Shown piece by piece: positions 17,992 through 25,663 of a stretch of 64,000 bases of DNA. The DNA is from Streptomyces roseochromogenus subsp. oscitans DS 12.976 (GTDB lineage Bacteria > Actinomycetota > Actinomycetes > Streptomycetales > Streptomycetaceae). A program made the position numbers and the translations under genes. How positions within the stretch are numbered: position 1 is the stretch's first letter; every line of letters starts with the position of its first letter. Under the pieces are notes generated by a model that saw only the letters and a program-made list of their open reading frames with translations, made no database searches and was not told where the DNA came from. The stretch spans positions 987,802-1,051,801 of the forward strand of contig NZ_CM002285.1 in the NCBI RefSeq assembly GCF_000497445.1, read 5' to 3'.

Positions 17992-18038
17992 CTGATCAGC
18001 ATCTGATCAGCACCTGCCTGATCCGCAACTGATCCGCA
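17992..18038 (+). repeat. Four direct repeats of CTGATC(A/C)GCA
   Basis: CTGATCAGCA at 17992 and 18003, then CTGATCCGCA at 18018 and 18029, lie in the 93-base gap before the D-cysteine desulfhydrase-like gene. Spacings are 11, 15 and 11 bases, roughly one helical turn, so a regulator binding one face of the DNA is possible. Confidence 0.55.
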
Positions 18039-18054
18039 CTGAAGGACGTACGCC

Positions 18055-19029
18055 ATGAGCCACTCCTCCGTACCGCTCGGCACCTTCCCCACCCCCGTCG
18101 AACCGGCGCCCCGGCTGGCCGCCGCGCTCGGGCTCGGGCCCGAGGACCTGTGGATCAAGCGGGACGACCTGACCGGTCTGGGCGGCGGCGGCAACAAGAT
18201 CCGCAAGCTGGAGTGGACGGCGGGCGCGGCCCTCGCCGAGGGCGCGGACACCCTCGTGACCACGGGCGCCCCGCAGAGCAACCACGCCCGGCTGACCGCC
18301 GCCGCGGCCGCCCGGCTCGGGCTGGACGCCGTCCTCGTGCTGCGCGGCTCGCCGGGCGCCTCCCGGTCCGGGAACCTCGCGCTGGACGGGCTGTTCGGGG
18401 CGAGGCTCGCCTGGGCGGGCGAGGTGGACCAAGCGGGGCTGGACGCGGCGGCGGCCGAGGTGTGCGCACGGTTGCGGGCCCGCGGTGCCCGGCCCGCGCT
18501 GATCCCGTTCGGCGGGTCGGGAGTGCTGGGGGCCCGGGGCTATGTGCGCTGCGGCGAGGAACTGGACGAGCAGCTGCCTCAGCTGCGGACGGTGGTGGTC
18601 GCGCTCGGCTCGGGCGGCACCATGGCCGGGCTGGTCGCCGCCCTGGGCGCCGGGGCGGTGCTCGGCGTCGACGTGGGCGCCCTGGCCGATCCGGCTGCCG
18701 CCGTGGCGGAGTTCGCGGCACCGCTGACCACGGAGCAGGTCACGGCCGAAGGGCTGCGGGTGCGCCGGGACCAGGTGGGCGCCGGGTACGCGGCGCTGAC
18801 CGGCCCGGTGGCCCAGGCACTCCGGCTCGCCGCCCGCACCGAGGGCCTCGTACTCGATCCGATCTACACCGGCCGGGCCCTGGCCGGACTCCGGGCGGCC
18901 GTCCGCGACGGTGACGTCCGGCCGGGCGAGAAGACGGTGTTCGTCCACACCGGCGGCCTGCCCGGCCTGTTCGGGCACCCGGACGCGGTCGCGTTCGCGG
19001 AGGAGGGGGCGGCTGCGTTCGAAGGGTGA
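18055..19029 (+). CDS. PLP-dependent D-cysteine desulfhydrase / ACC deaminase family
   Basis: A 324-residue fold-type II PLP enzyme. GLGGGGNKIRKLEW places the Schiff-base lysine at residue 48; TTGAPQSNHARL (residues 69-80) holds the substrate-contact Ser/Asn, and VALGSGGTMAGLVA is the phosphate-binding loop. The set matches D-cysteine desulfhydrase (pyruvate, sulfide and ammonia from D-cysteine) and ACC deaminase; the two cannot be separated by eye. The ATG follows GAAGGA. It sits 93 bases after the VWA gene behind a repeat array and may have its own promoter. Confidence 0.85.
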   Translation: MSHSSVPLGTFPTPVEPAPRLAAALGLGPEDLWIKRDDLTGLGGGGNKIRKLEWTAGAALAEGADTLVTTGAPQSNHARLTAAAAARLGLDAVLVLRGSPGASRSGNLALDGLFGARLAWAGEVDQAGLDAAAAEVCARLRARGARPALIPFGGSGVLGARGYVRCGEELDEQLPQLRTVVVALGSGGTMAGLVAALGAGAVLGVDVGALADPAAAVAEFAAPLTTEQVTAEGLRVRRDQVGAGYAALTGPVAQALRLAARTEGLVLDPIYTGRALAGLRAAVRDGDVRPGEKTVFVHTGGLPGLFGHPDAVAFAEEGAAAFEG

Positions 19030-19117
19030 CGGAGGGGGCGACGACGGGGTGGTGCCGCCCCTGGACAAGCCACCGGGCCGCACGCCGTGCGACCCGGTGT
19101 TGCGGGGAACCCGGCGT

Positions 19118-19474
19118 TCAGCCCTTCGCGTACTCCTTCGCCATGCCCCCGGCGAAGTCATGGACCACGACCTGCTCGTCTCCCACCACCCAGGCGTCGT
19201 GACCGGGCGGGCACACGAAGACGTCGCCGGGGCCGACCTCGGCCTCGCCGCCGTCATCCATGATCAGATGCATCCGTCCCTGCACCACGTACCCGTTGTG
19301 GTGGACCATGCAGCTCTTGGTGCCCGCGATCGGGCCGACGGACTCCGACCAGCGCCAACCGGGTTCGAAGGTGGCCACGGCGAAGTCCAGCCCGGTCAGA
19401 TGCAGGGCTTCGAGGTGGCCTCGTGGGAAGTCGCGCCGTTCGTCCGGCTTCTCGACCGTCTTCACTTCCAGCAT
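19118..19474 (-). CDS. Cupin domain protein
   Basis: A 118-residue single-domain cupin. Motif 1 is approximated by CMVHHNGYVVQGRMHLIM and motif 2 by GDVFVCPPGHDAWVVGDEQVVVHDF, with His residues positioned for a metal site. Small cupins of this type serve as dioxygenases, isomerases or binding proteins, and the substrate cannot be deduced. It is flanked by unrelated genes in convergent or divergent orientation. Confidence 0.78.
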   Translation of the reverse strand: MLEVKTVEKPDERRDFPRGHLEALHLTGLDFAVATFEPGWRWSESVGPIAGTKSCMVHHNGYVVQGRMHLIMDDGGEAEVGPGDVFVCPPGHDAWVVGDEQVVVHDFAGGMAKEYAKG

Positions 19475-19705
19475 GACGGTGTCCTCCCTTCCGGCCGCTG
19501 ACCGCGACCGGGGCCGGCCACCGTCCCCCGGCGGCCTCGGACGGCACCGGCGCTGCGACGGCGGCCGTACCCCACGCCTCCATCGTCGGCCGCGCGTCCG
19601 CGCACCGCCATTCGACCGGGGACAACGATGTCAGAGGCGGACCGTAGGCTGACGTACCAGACGTACCAGATGTCCCATCTCCCGTCCGACTCACCCGAGG
19701 TGACC

Positions 19706-20272
19706 ATGTACGCAACCTCTCTCGGCGCCGACGGCGCCGAACTGTGCCCCCTCCAGCCCTGGCAGGCCGAGGAGTTCCTCGCCCATGTGGATCGCGGCCG
19801 GGAGTTCATCGGGCGGTTCAACGGGCTGCCCGACGCGGTCAGCGACCTGGCGGCCGCCCGGACGTTCCTGACGGCGTACGCCGAGAAGGAGGCGGCCGAC
19901 GCGGGGCTCATCCGGGGGATACGGCTCGACGGCACGCTGGTCGGGGCGGTGATCCTGCGCCGGATGGACGTCCCGCAGGGCACGGCGGAGGCGGGCTGCT
20001 GGCTGGAACCGGACGCCGTGGGCCGGGGGTTGGTGACCCGGGCCGCGCGCCTGCTGATCGACTGGGCGATCCGGGAGCGGGGCATCCACCGGGTCGAGTG
20101 GTGGGTGTCGGCAGGGAACGCACCCAGCATCGCGGTCGCCCGACGGCTCGGCATGCACAAGGAGGCGGTCCTGCGGGAGAGTTACCCGCACCGGGGCGAG
20201 CGACACGACGAGGAGATCTGGGCGGTACTGGCGTGGGAGTGGACGGGGAGAGCGCAGGCTGCGGGCGCATGA
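19706..20272 (+). CDS. GNAT N-acetyltransferase (RimJ/RimL type)
   Basis: A 188-residue acetyltransferase: GIRLDGTLVGAVILRRMD (strand beta4), AEAGCWLEPDAVGRGLVTRAARLLIDWAI (acetyl-CoA loop, Q/RxxGxG/A variant VGRGLV) and VEWWVSAGNAPSIAVARRLGMHKEAVLRESYPHRGERHDEEIWAVL. This is the ribosomal-protein Ser/Ala acetyltransferase subgroup, although many members act on small molecules. ATG 19706 follows GAGG with proper spacing; an upstream frame extension from 19628 is not needed. The last 32 bases are imperfectly duplicated just after the gene (20276-20307). Confidence 0.83.
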   Translation: MYATSLGADGAELCPLQPWQAEEFLAHVDRGREFIGRFNGLPDAVSDLAAARTFLTAYAEKEAADAGLIRGIRLDGTLVGAVILRRMDVPQGTAEAGCWLEPDAVGRGLVTRAARLLIDWAIRERGIHRVEWWVSAGNAPSIAVARRLGMHKEAVLRESYPHRGERHDEEIWAVLAWEWTGRAQAAGA

Positions 20273-20307
20273 CGGGGACGGGGAGAGCACAGCCTGCAGG
20301 CGCATAA
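20241..20307 (+). repeat. Imperfect 35-bp tandem duplication at the end of the GNAT gene
   Basis: GGACGGGGAGAGCGCAGGCT with what follows (20241-20272) recurs as GGACGGGGAGAGCACAGCCT with what follows (20276-20307), with about three differences. The first copy encodes the C-terminus and stop (TGA); the second is non-coding. Confidence 0.6.
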
Positions 20308-20479
20308 GGGGATGGGGAAAGGTGGGCGCGGGTCGCCACCGCGTGACCGGCTTCCGTCCGCCTACGACTACCAGGTGCGCGCCGGACTCCAGCAGGGCCA
20401 CGCGTCCGAGTACTCGGGGAATTCACCGGCCGGTATGCCCGCGGTAACCATAGGGGATCCCGCGTCAGGGATCCGCGCA

Positions 20480-20600
20480 GCGGCCGTCACCACGCCGGTG
20501 ACGGGCCGGCTCGGTGACATGTACGGCAAGCGGCTGATGCTGTCGACCAGCCTTCTGATGCTGGTCGCGGGCTCGGTGCCGTGCCCGCACTGCCCAGGCC
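20480..20600 (+). pseudogene. MFS transporter fragment
   Basis: The frame through 20480-20575 encodes AAAVTTPVTGRLGDMYGKRLMLSTSLLMLVAGSV, the second transmembrane helix with the MFS signature GRLGDMYGKR and part of the third helix. No other MFS segment is present on either side. It is a short deletion remnant of an EmrB/QacA-type drug exporter. Confidence 0.6.
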
Positions 20601-20694
20601 GCTGCACGCTTCCGCCTCCGACGCGACCTGGGTGACGTGTTTGAGACATGGTCGGGCCTCCGCCGGGGACACGGTCGGCACAGCCCCCGCATAT

Positions 20695-20714
20695 AAGTCA
20701 GTTGATTGACTTAC
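20695..20714. promoter_or_regulatory. Perfect inverted repeat TAAGTCA-N6-TGACTTA
   Basis: TAAGTCAGTTGATTGACTTA, 20 bp and AT-rich in a GC-rich setting, lies 63 bases upstream of the pirin ATG and 95 bases after the MFS remnant. It has the size and symmetry of a TetR/MarR-family operator. It may control pirin or be a relic of the lost exporter's promoter. Confidence 0.55.
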
Positions 20715-20776
20715 CCAAGGAAAATGCGGGTTTCCGTGCTCACCGGTCCGGCTTCCGCACCGCTAAGTTGGGCGGC

Positions 20777-21742
20777 ATGAGCAACCTTGACCGCGCACCC
20801 GTGCCCAGCGTCTGCGGCGGCCGCGGATTCGTCGTCGCCGAGCCCGTCCGCGAACTGCTGAGCCCCCGTCATGTGAAGCTGGGCGAGTCGACCGAGGTGC
20901 GCCGACTGCTGCCCAACCTCGGCCGCCGCATGATCGGCGCGTGGGCCTTCGTCGACCACTACGGGCCCGACGACATCGCCGACGAGCCCGGCATGCAGGT
21001 ACCGCCGCACCCGCACATCGGGCTGCAGACGGTCAGCTGGCTGCACGAGGGCGAGGTGCTGCACCGGGACTCGACGGGCAGCCTGCAGACGATCCGGCCC
21101 AGGCAGCTGGGCCTGATGACCTCGGGTCGCGCGATCAGCCACTCCGAGGAGAGCCCGCGCCCGCACGCGCGCTTCCTGCACGGCGCCCAGCTGTGGGTCG
21201 CACTGCCGGACGAACACCGCCACACCGAGCCGAAGTTCGAATACCACGCGGACCTGCCCACGGTCACCGCGCCGGGCCTCACCGCCTCGGTCATCCTCGG
21301 CGACCTCGACGGATCCACGTCGCCCGGTACGACATACACCCCGATCGTCGGCGCCGACCTCGCCCTCACCCGGGGCGCCGACGTACGGCTGCCGCTGGAG
21401 CCCGACTTCGAGTACGGCGTACTGGCCATGTCGGGCGAGGTCCACGTGGACGGCGTACCGGTACTCCCCGGCTCGATGCTCTACCTCGGCTGCGGCCGCT
21501 CGGAACTCCCGCTGCGAGCCGAGTCGGACGCCGGGATCATGCTGCTCGGCGGCGAGCCGTTCGCGGAGGAGCTGATCATGTGGTGGAACTTCGTCGGGCG
21601 TACGCAGGACGACATCAGCCAGGCCCGGGAAGACTGGATGAACGGGTCCCGATTCGGGGAGGTGAAGGGGTACGACGGGGATCCGCTGCCTGCTCCGGAG
21701 CTGCCGACAGTGCCGCTGAAACCACGGAGCAGGGTGCGCTGA
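20777..21742 (+). CDS. Pirin family protein
   Basis: A 321-residue bicupin. The N-terminal domain has the metal-binding pattern PPHPHIGLQTVSWLHEGEVLHRDSTG (His-x-His, then His and Glu) and the pirin signature RPRQLGLMTSGRAISHSEES. The C-terminal pirin_C domain ends in GIMLLGGEPFAEELIMWWNFVG. Bacterial pirins include quercetin 2,3-dioxygenases and enzyme modulators; the role here is open. ATG 20777 is used although its ribosome site is weak. Confidence 0.88.
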   Translation: MSNLDRAPVPSVCGGRGFVVAEPVRELLSPRHVKLGESTEVRRLLPNLGRRMIGAWAFVDHYGPDDIADEPGMQVPPHPHIGLQTVSWLHEGEVLHRDSTGSLQTIRPRQLGLMTSGRAISHSEESPRPHARFLHGAQLWVALPDEHRHTEPKFEYHADLPTVTAPGLTASVILGDLDGSTSPGTTYTPIVGADLALTRGADVRLPLEPDFEYGVLAMSGEVHVDGVPVLPGSMLYLGCGRSELPLRAESDAGIMLLGGEPFAEELIMWWNFVGRTQDDISQAREDWMNGSRFGEVKGYDGDPLPAPELPTVPLKPRSRVR

Positions 21743-21869
21743 GCTCTTATTTTCCAAGAAGCACGTATTTTCCAACGGAAGCGCGTACCGCCGGGCGAGG
21801 CGGGTACGCCCTATGCATTCCGCTGGCGTGGAGCTGCCTGTCGGCCTGTTTCCGGGGCATGCTGGTGTC

Positions 21870-22088
21870 ATGGACGGGCACCCTCCGGTGATTGTGCTCC
21901 CGCCCGCGCAGGACGGCGGACGGCGGGTGACAATCCGCGGCGAGTCCATGGGCACCGCCTACACCCTCTTCGACGTGCTCGAATTCCTCCACCGGGCGGG
22001 CCTGCCGAACACCGACACCACGATCGACGACCCCGAGCTGATCGAGTGGCGCGGCGGCGGACCGTACGACTGGCCCAACAGCACATAG
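21870..22088 (+). CDS. Small protein, paralogue of the 52318 gene
   Basis: A 72-residue acidic protein (VIVLPPAQDGGRRVTIRGES, MGTAYTLFDVLEFLHRAGL, ELIEWRGGGPYDWP). It shares with the 75-residue product at 52318-52545 the pattern (I)V(L/F)PP...GGRRV.(I/V).GE..GTA..L.D...FL.RAGL...IEW.GGGP..W across its whole length. The family is not one I can name; it looks like a single small alpha/beta domain. Both copies sit alone with a similar GCTGGTGTCATG context upstream. Confidence 0.72.
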   Translation: MDGHPPVIVLPPAQDGGRRVTIRGESMGTAYTLFDVLEFLHRAGLPNTDTTIDDPELIEWRGGGPYDWPNST

Positions 22089-22125
22089 CTCTCCTATTCG
22101 GGCATGCGAGGGCAATCCGGGCAGA

Positions 22126-22151
22126 GGAATTGCTAAATTTCGCAATTGGTT
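22126..22151 (+). promoter_or_regulatory. Candidate promoter and ArsR operator upstream of arsR-sulP
   Basis: GGAAT (22126-22130) and GTT (22149-22151) are exactly 18 bases apart, the SigR-type spacing. The spacer is almost entirely a near-perfect AT-rich palindrome, AATTGCTAAATTTCGCAATT (22128-22147; one mismatched pair), which has the form of an ArsR/SmtB operator. The start of the ArsR gene is 94 bases downstream. The palindrome is the stronger signal; the SigR match may be coincidental. Confidence 0.6.
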
Positions 22152-22244
22152 AGATGCTGTGTTCGCTGTGCTTGCAGGTAGCCGCGGGCACAGCTTCTGT
22201 GTGTCTCGTCCCGAGCGGGGCTGCGCGAAGGAAGCTGAGGGGTC

Positions 22245-22586
22245 GTGTCGGTTCCGCTGTACCAGGCGAAGGCGGAGTTCTTCCGGATGCTGGGCCATCC
22301 CGTGCGGATCCGGGTGCTGGAGCTGTTGCAGGACGGGCCGATGCCGGTGCGGGAGCTGCTGGCCGCCATCGAGGTGGAGCCGTCGAGCCTGTCCCAGCAG
22401 CTCGCGGTGCTGCGCCGCTCGGGGATCGTCGATTCCACCCGTGAGGGCTCGACCGTCGTCTACGAGCTGGCCGGCGGTGATGTCGCGGACCTGATGAAGG
22501 CCGCCCGGCGGATCCTGACCGAGATGCTCTCCGGGCGCAACGAGCTGCTGGCCGAGCTGCGCGACGCCGGGGTCGCCGCCCGATGA
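22245..22586 (+). CDS. ArsR family regulator (sulP operon)
   Basis: A 113-residue winged-helix protein: PLYQAKAEFFRMLGHPVRIRVLELLQDGPMPVRELLAAIEVEPSSLSQQLAVLRRSGIVDSTREGSTVVYEL. It lacks the ELCVCDL-type alpha3 metal site and has no cysteines in the DNA-binding helix, so metal sensing is unlikely by that route. The GTG start at 22245 follows GAGGGG. Its TGA overlaps the SulP ATG, and a palindrome in its promoter suggests autoregulation of the whole run. A close paralogue lies at 26348. Confidence 0.86.
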   Translation: MSVPLYQAKAEFFRMLGHPVRIRVLELLQDGPMPVRELLAAIEVEPSSLSQQLAVLRRSGIVDSTREGSTVVYELAGGDVADLMKAARRILTEMLSGRNELLAELRDAGVAAR

Positions 22587-24319
22587 GCATGATGTCTGCC
22601 CGGATGGTCCGGGCCCGGATCACCTCGCTGCTGCCCTCGCGCCCCGATCTGGCGCAGATCCGGCGTGATCCGCGCCGGGACCTCCTCGCCGGCCTGACGG
22701 TGGCGATCGTGGCGCTGCCGCTCGCCCTCGGTTTCGGGGTGTCGTCGGGGCTGGGTGCTGAGGCGGGCCTGGCGACCGCCGTGGTCGCCGGCGCGCTGGC
22801 CGCCGTGTTCGGCGGGTCGAATCTCCAGGTGTCGGGGCCGACCGGTGCCATGACCGTCGTCCTGGTGCCGATCGTCGCCCAGTACGGTCCGACCGCCGTG
22901 TTCACGGTGGGGCTGATGGCCGGTGTGATGCTCGTCGTCCTCGCCCTGCTCAGGGCCGGGCGTTATATGCAGTACGTGCCGGCGCCCGTGATCGAGGGCT
23001 TCACGCTCGGCATCGCCGGAGTGATCGGGCTCCAACAGGTGCCGAACGCGCTCGGCGTGTCCAAGCCCGCGGGCGACAAGGTGCTCGTCGTCACCTGGCA
23101 CGCGGTCGAGGAGTTCGTGAAGGCGCCGAACTGGACCGCCGTCACTCTGGCGGCCTGCGTGGTCGTACTCATGCTGGCCGGAGCGCGATGGCGGCCGACC
23201 GTGCCGTTCTCCATCGTCGCCGTGATCGCCGCCACCGTCGTGGCACAGGTCGCCCACCTGAAGGTGAAGCCGATCGGCGATCTGCCGGCGGGACTGCCGG
23301 CGCCCTCCCTCTCCTTCCTCGAACCCGGCTCGCTCGGCTCGCTGCTCACCCCCGCCGTGGCGGTGGCCGCGCTGGCCGCGCTGGAGTCGCTGATGTCCGC
23401 GGCCGCCGCCGACGCGATGACGGTGGGACAGCGACACGACCCGGACCGGGAACTGCTCGGCCAGGGCCTGGCCAACATCGCCGCCCCGCTGTTCGGCGGC
23501 GTCCCGGCCACCGGAGCCATCGCCCGCACCGCCGTCAACGTCCGCACCGGCGCGGGCTCCCGGCTGGCCGCCCTCACCCATGCCGCCGTTCTCGCGGTGA
23601 TCGTCTTCGCGGCGGCGCCCCTGGTGTCGAAGATCCCGCTCGCCGCGCTGGCCGGCGTGCTCCTGGCCACCGCGATCCGCATGGTCGAAGTGGGCTCGCT
23701 GAAGGCGATGGCCAGGGCCACGCGGTCCGATGCCGTGATACTCGCCCTGACCGCGGTCGCGACCCTCGCCCTCGATCTCGTCTACGCCGTGATCATCGGT
23801 CTGGTCGTCGCCGGCGCCCTCGCGCTGCGTGCGGTGGCCAAGCAGGCCCGCCTGGACCAGGTGCCGCTGGACCGTGCCGACCACACGGCCGAGGAGCACG
23901 CGCTGCTCGCTGAGCACATCGTCGCGTACCGCATCGACGGGCCACTGTTCTTCGCCGCCGCGCACCGCTTCCTGATGGAGCTGGCCGAGGTCGCGGACGT
24001 ACGGGTCGTGATCCTGCGCATGTCGCGCGTCTCGACGATGGACGCCACCGGTGCCCTCGTCCTGAAGGACGCGGTGGAGAAGCTCACGCGGCGGGGGATC
24101 GTCGTGCTGGCCTCGGGGATACGTCCCGGTCAGCGGCAGGTCCTGGACTCCGTCGGCGCGCTGGAGCTGCTGCGGCACGAGGGCCGTGAGTACGCCTCCA
24201 CGCCCGAGGCGATCCGCGCCGCCCGCGATCACCTGGAGACGGCCGGATTCCTGTCTGCCGTCCCCGCCCGTAAGACGAGCCCGAAAAGCCCGGACACCAG
24301 CGAGGAACCAGTCCTATGA
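22583..24319 (+). CDS. SulP family anion transporter with STAS domain
   Basis: A 578-residue SLC26/SulP permease. About ten to twelve hydrophobic helices begin at GLTVAIVALPLALGFGVSSG; LQVSGPTGAMTVVL is the conserved SulP motif of the substrate site. A cytoplasmic STAS domain (about residues 445-550: IDGPLFFAAAHRFLMEL...RMSRVSTMDATGALVL) follows. Bacterial members carry sulfate, bicarbonate or dicarboxylates; no carbonic anhydrase domain is fused. It is translationally coupled to the ArsR regulator before it and the PNPOx-like gene after it by ATGA overlaps. Confidence 0.9.
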   Translation: MSMMSARMVRARITSLLPSRPDLAQIRRDPRRDLLAGLTVAIVALPLALGFGVSSGLGAEAGLATAVVAGALAAVFGGSNLQVSGPTGAMTVVLVPIVAQYGPTAVFTVGLMAGVMLVVLALLRAGRYMQYVPAPVIEGFTLGIAGVIGLQQVPNALGVSKPAGDKVLVVTWHAVEEFVKAPNWTAVTLAACVVVLMLAGARWRPTVPFSIVAVIAATVVAQVAHLKVKPIGDLPAGLPAPSLSFLEPGSLGSLLTPAVAVAALAALESLMSAAAADAMTVGQRHDPDRELLGQGLANIAAPLFGGVPATGAIARTAVNVRTGAGSRLAALTHAAVLAVIVFAAAPLVSKIPLAALAGVLLATAIRMVEVGSLKAMARATRSDAVILALTAVATLALDLVYAVIIGLVVAGALALRAVAKQARLDQVPLDRADHTAEEHALLAEHIVAYRIDGPLFFAAAHRFLMELAEVADVRVVILRMSRVSTMDATGALVLKDAVEKLTRRGIVVLASGIRPGQRQVLDSVGALELLRHEGREYASTPEAIRAARDHLETAGFLSAVPARKTSPKSPDTSEEPVL

Positions 24320-24729
24320 GCACCTCCTCCAGCACCCCGCGCATGGCCGAGGTCTCCGGCGCGGAGGCACTGTGGCTGCTGGAAGGGGCGGAGCTGGGGC
24401 GGCTGGTGTTCGTGCAGCGCGACGTCGCCGTCGTACGGCCCGCTCGGCATGTGTGGGAGTACGGCCGGCTGATCGTGCGCACCCCGGTCCAGCCGGCTGT
24501 CGTTCCGCTGAGCGCGAGCTACCACGCCGACGACATTCAGCAAGCCACGGGCACCGGCTGGACGGTGACCGCGACCGGACCGGCCGAAGTGATCAACGAC
24601 CCGGACGAGGCCGCCCACTACCGGCGGACGCTGCCCGGCTGGACGCACGGCCCGCACGACACCGTCGTCCGCATCCACCCGCAAACGGTCACCGGTTTCC
24701 GCCTCGTCCGGGGGACGGAGAGGCGATGA
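24316..24729 (+). CDS. Pyridoxamine 5'-phosphate oxidase family protein
   Basis: A 137-residue split-barrel flavin- or F420-binding domain (SGAEALWLLEGAELGRLVFVQRDVAVVRPARHVWEYGRLIVRTP...GWTVTATGPAEVINDPDEA...VVRIHPQTVTGFRL). Streptomycete proteins of this group usually bind FMN, haem or F420H2 and the substrate is unknown. It is coupled by ATGA overlaps to sulP upstream and the ATPase gene downstream, which ties it to anion transport and stress signalling. Confidence 0.82.
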   Translation: MSTSSSTPRMAEVSGAEALWLLEGAELGRLVFVQRDVAVVRPARHVWEYGRLIVRTPVQPAVVPLSASYHADDIQQATGTGWTVTATGPAEVINDPDEAAHYRRTLPGWTHGPHDTVVRIHPQTVTGFRLVRGTERR

Positions 24730-25151
24730 CCACACAATTGGAGGCACTGCCGCACCGCCACGTGCTCACCCTGCCGTCCGTGCCGGCCGCGGTCCGTGTG
24801 GCCCGTCAGACCGCTGAACAGACCCTGCGGGAGTGGGGCATCGGGCTGCGGCACCCCACCGTGGATCCGGCCTTGCTGATCCTGAGCGAGCTGGTCACCA
24901 ACAGTGTCCGGCACGCCGCCGCGCTCTCCCCCAAGATCACGGTGTTCTACGCGGCCGGCCCGGACTGCTTCGTCTTCGCCGTCCACGACCGCCACCCCTA
25001 CCAGCCGCCCCTCTACGGCGCGATCACGGAGAGGGGTAGCGGCGGCCTGGGCACCGTGATGGAGCTCGTCCTCGGCCTGCGCGGCACCGCGGTCGCCCGC
25101 GCGGACGCCGACGGCAAGGGCAAGAGCATCTGGATCACCTTGCCCCTCTGA
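24726..25151 (+). CDS. RsbW/SpoIIAB-like anti-sigma ATPase
   Basis: A 141-residue HATPase_c_2 protein: the N-box LLILSELVTNSVRHAA, then VFAVHDRHPYQPP (G1-box variant) and the G2 region GSGGLGTVMELVLGLRGTAVARADADGKGKSIWITL. Such kinases phosphorylate STAS anti-anti-sigma factors or bind sigma factors directly. The next gene encodes a STAS protein, a plausible partner, and the SulP upstream carries another STAS domain. It overlaps the previous gene by ATGA. Confidence 0.84.
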   Translation: MTTQLEALPHRHVLTLPSVPAAVRVARQTAEQTLREWGIGLRHPTVDPALLILSELVTNSVRHAAALSPKITVFYAAGPDCFVFAVHDRHPYQPPLYGAITERGSGGLGTVMELVLGLRGTAVARADADGKGKSIWITLPL

Positions 25152-25208
25152 CCGGGCCAGACCTCAGCCCCTCACCACCACGCCACCGCACGAGGAAGTT
25201 CCACCCCC

Positions 25209-25607
25209 ATGACCATCGACTGGCGTTACACCATCGAGCAGGATCTCGGCGTCCTCTCCGTCGCCGGATACCTCGGCCCGGAGGCGGTACGCCGGTTCAG
25301 CGGCGCGATCGGCTGGGTCGTCGCCCGCGGCACCGGTCCAGTCGTCCTCGACCTGACCGAGCTGCGCAGCTGGTCCGCCGAAGGCCAGTTGGCCATCACC
25401 GAGGCCGCCCGCCGCCTCGCCGAGTCCGGCCGGAGCCTGGAGCTGGCCGCCATCCCCGCTGACGGCTCGCTGGTCCCGGCCGGCGACTGCCCGGACATCC
25501 CCGTCCACTGCGACCTGGCCACCGCCCTCGCGGCCCACGGCCGAGGACCGTCGGCTCCCGCAGAGGGTCAGCAGGAGTGGCGCACCGACGGCTGGCCCGC
25601 CGCCTGA
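25209..25607 (+). CDS. STAS domain protein (anti-sigma antagonist-like)
   Basis: A 132-residue single STAS domain: YTIEQDLGVLSVAGYLGPEAVRRFSGAIGWVVARGTGPVVLDLTELRSWSAEGQLAITEAARRLAESGRSLEL. The serine in ELRSWSAEG occupies the phosphorylation-site region of SpoIIAA-type antagonists, although the exact acceptor is uncertain. It follows the anti-sigma-like ATPase by 57 bases on the same strand, which supports a partner-switching pair. Confidence 0.82.
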   Translation: MTIDWRYTIEQDLGVLSVAGYLGPEAVRRFSGAIGWVVARGTGPVVLDLTELRSWSAEGQLAITEAARRLAESGRSLELAAIPADGSLVPAGDCPDIPVHCDLATALAAHGRGPSAPAEGQQEWRTDGWPAA

Positions 25608-25663
25608 CGCACGCTCCCCCCTTTGAGTACGTATCAGCTCACCGAGTGAAAGACACTGTTCCC

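Noticed and set aside
18055..19029. PLP enzyme as the missing EgtE lyase
   Set aside because: It is a fold-type II D-cysteine desulfhydrase/ACC deaminase type, not the fold-type I EgtE, and is 26 kb away.
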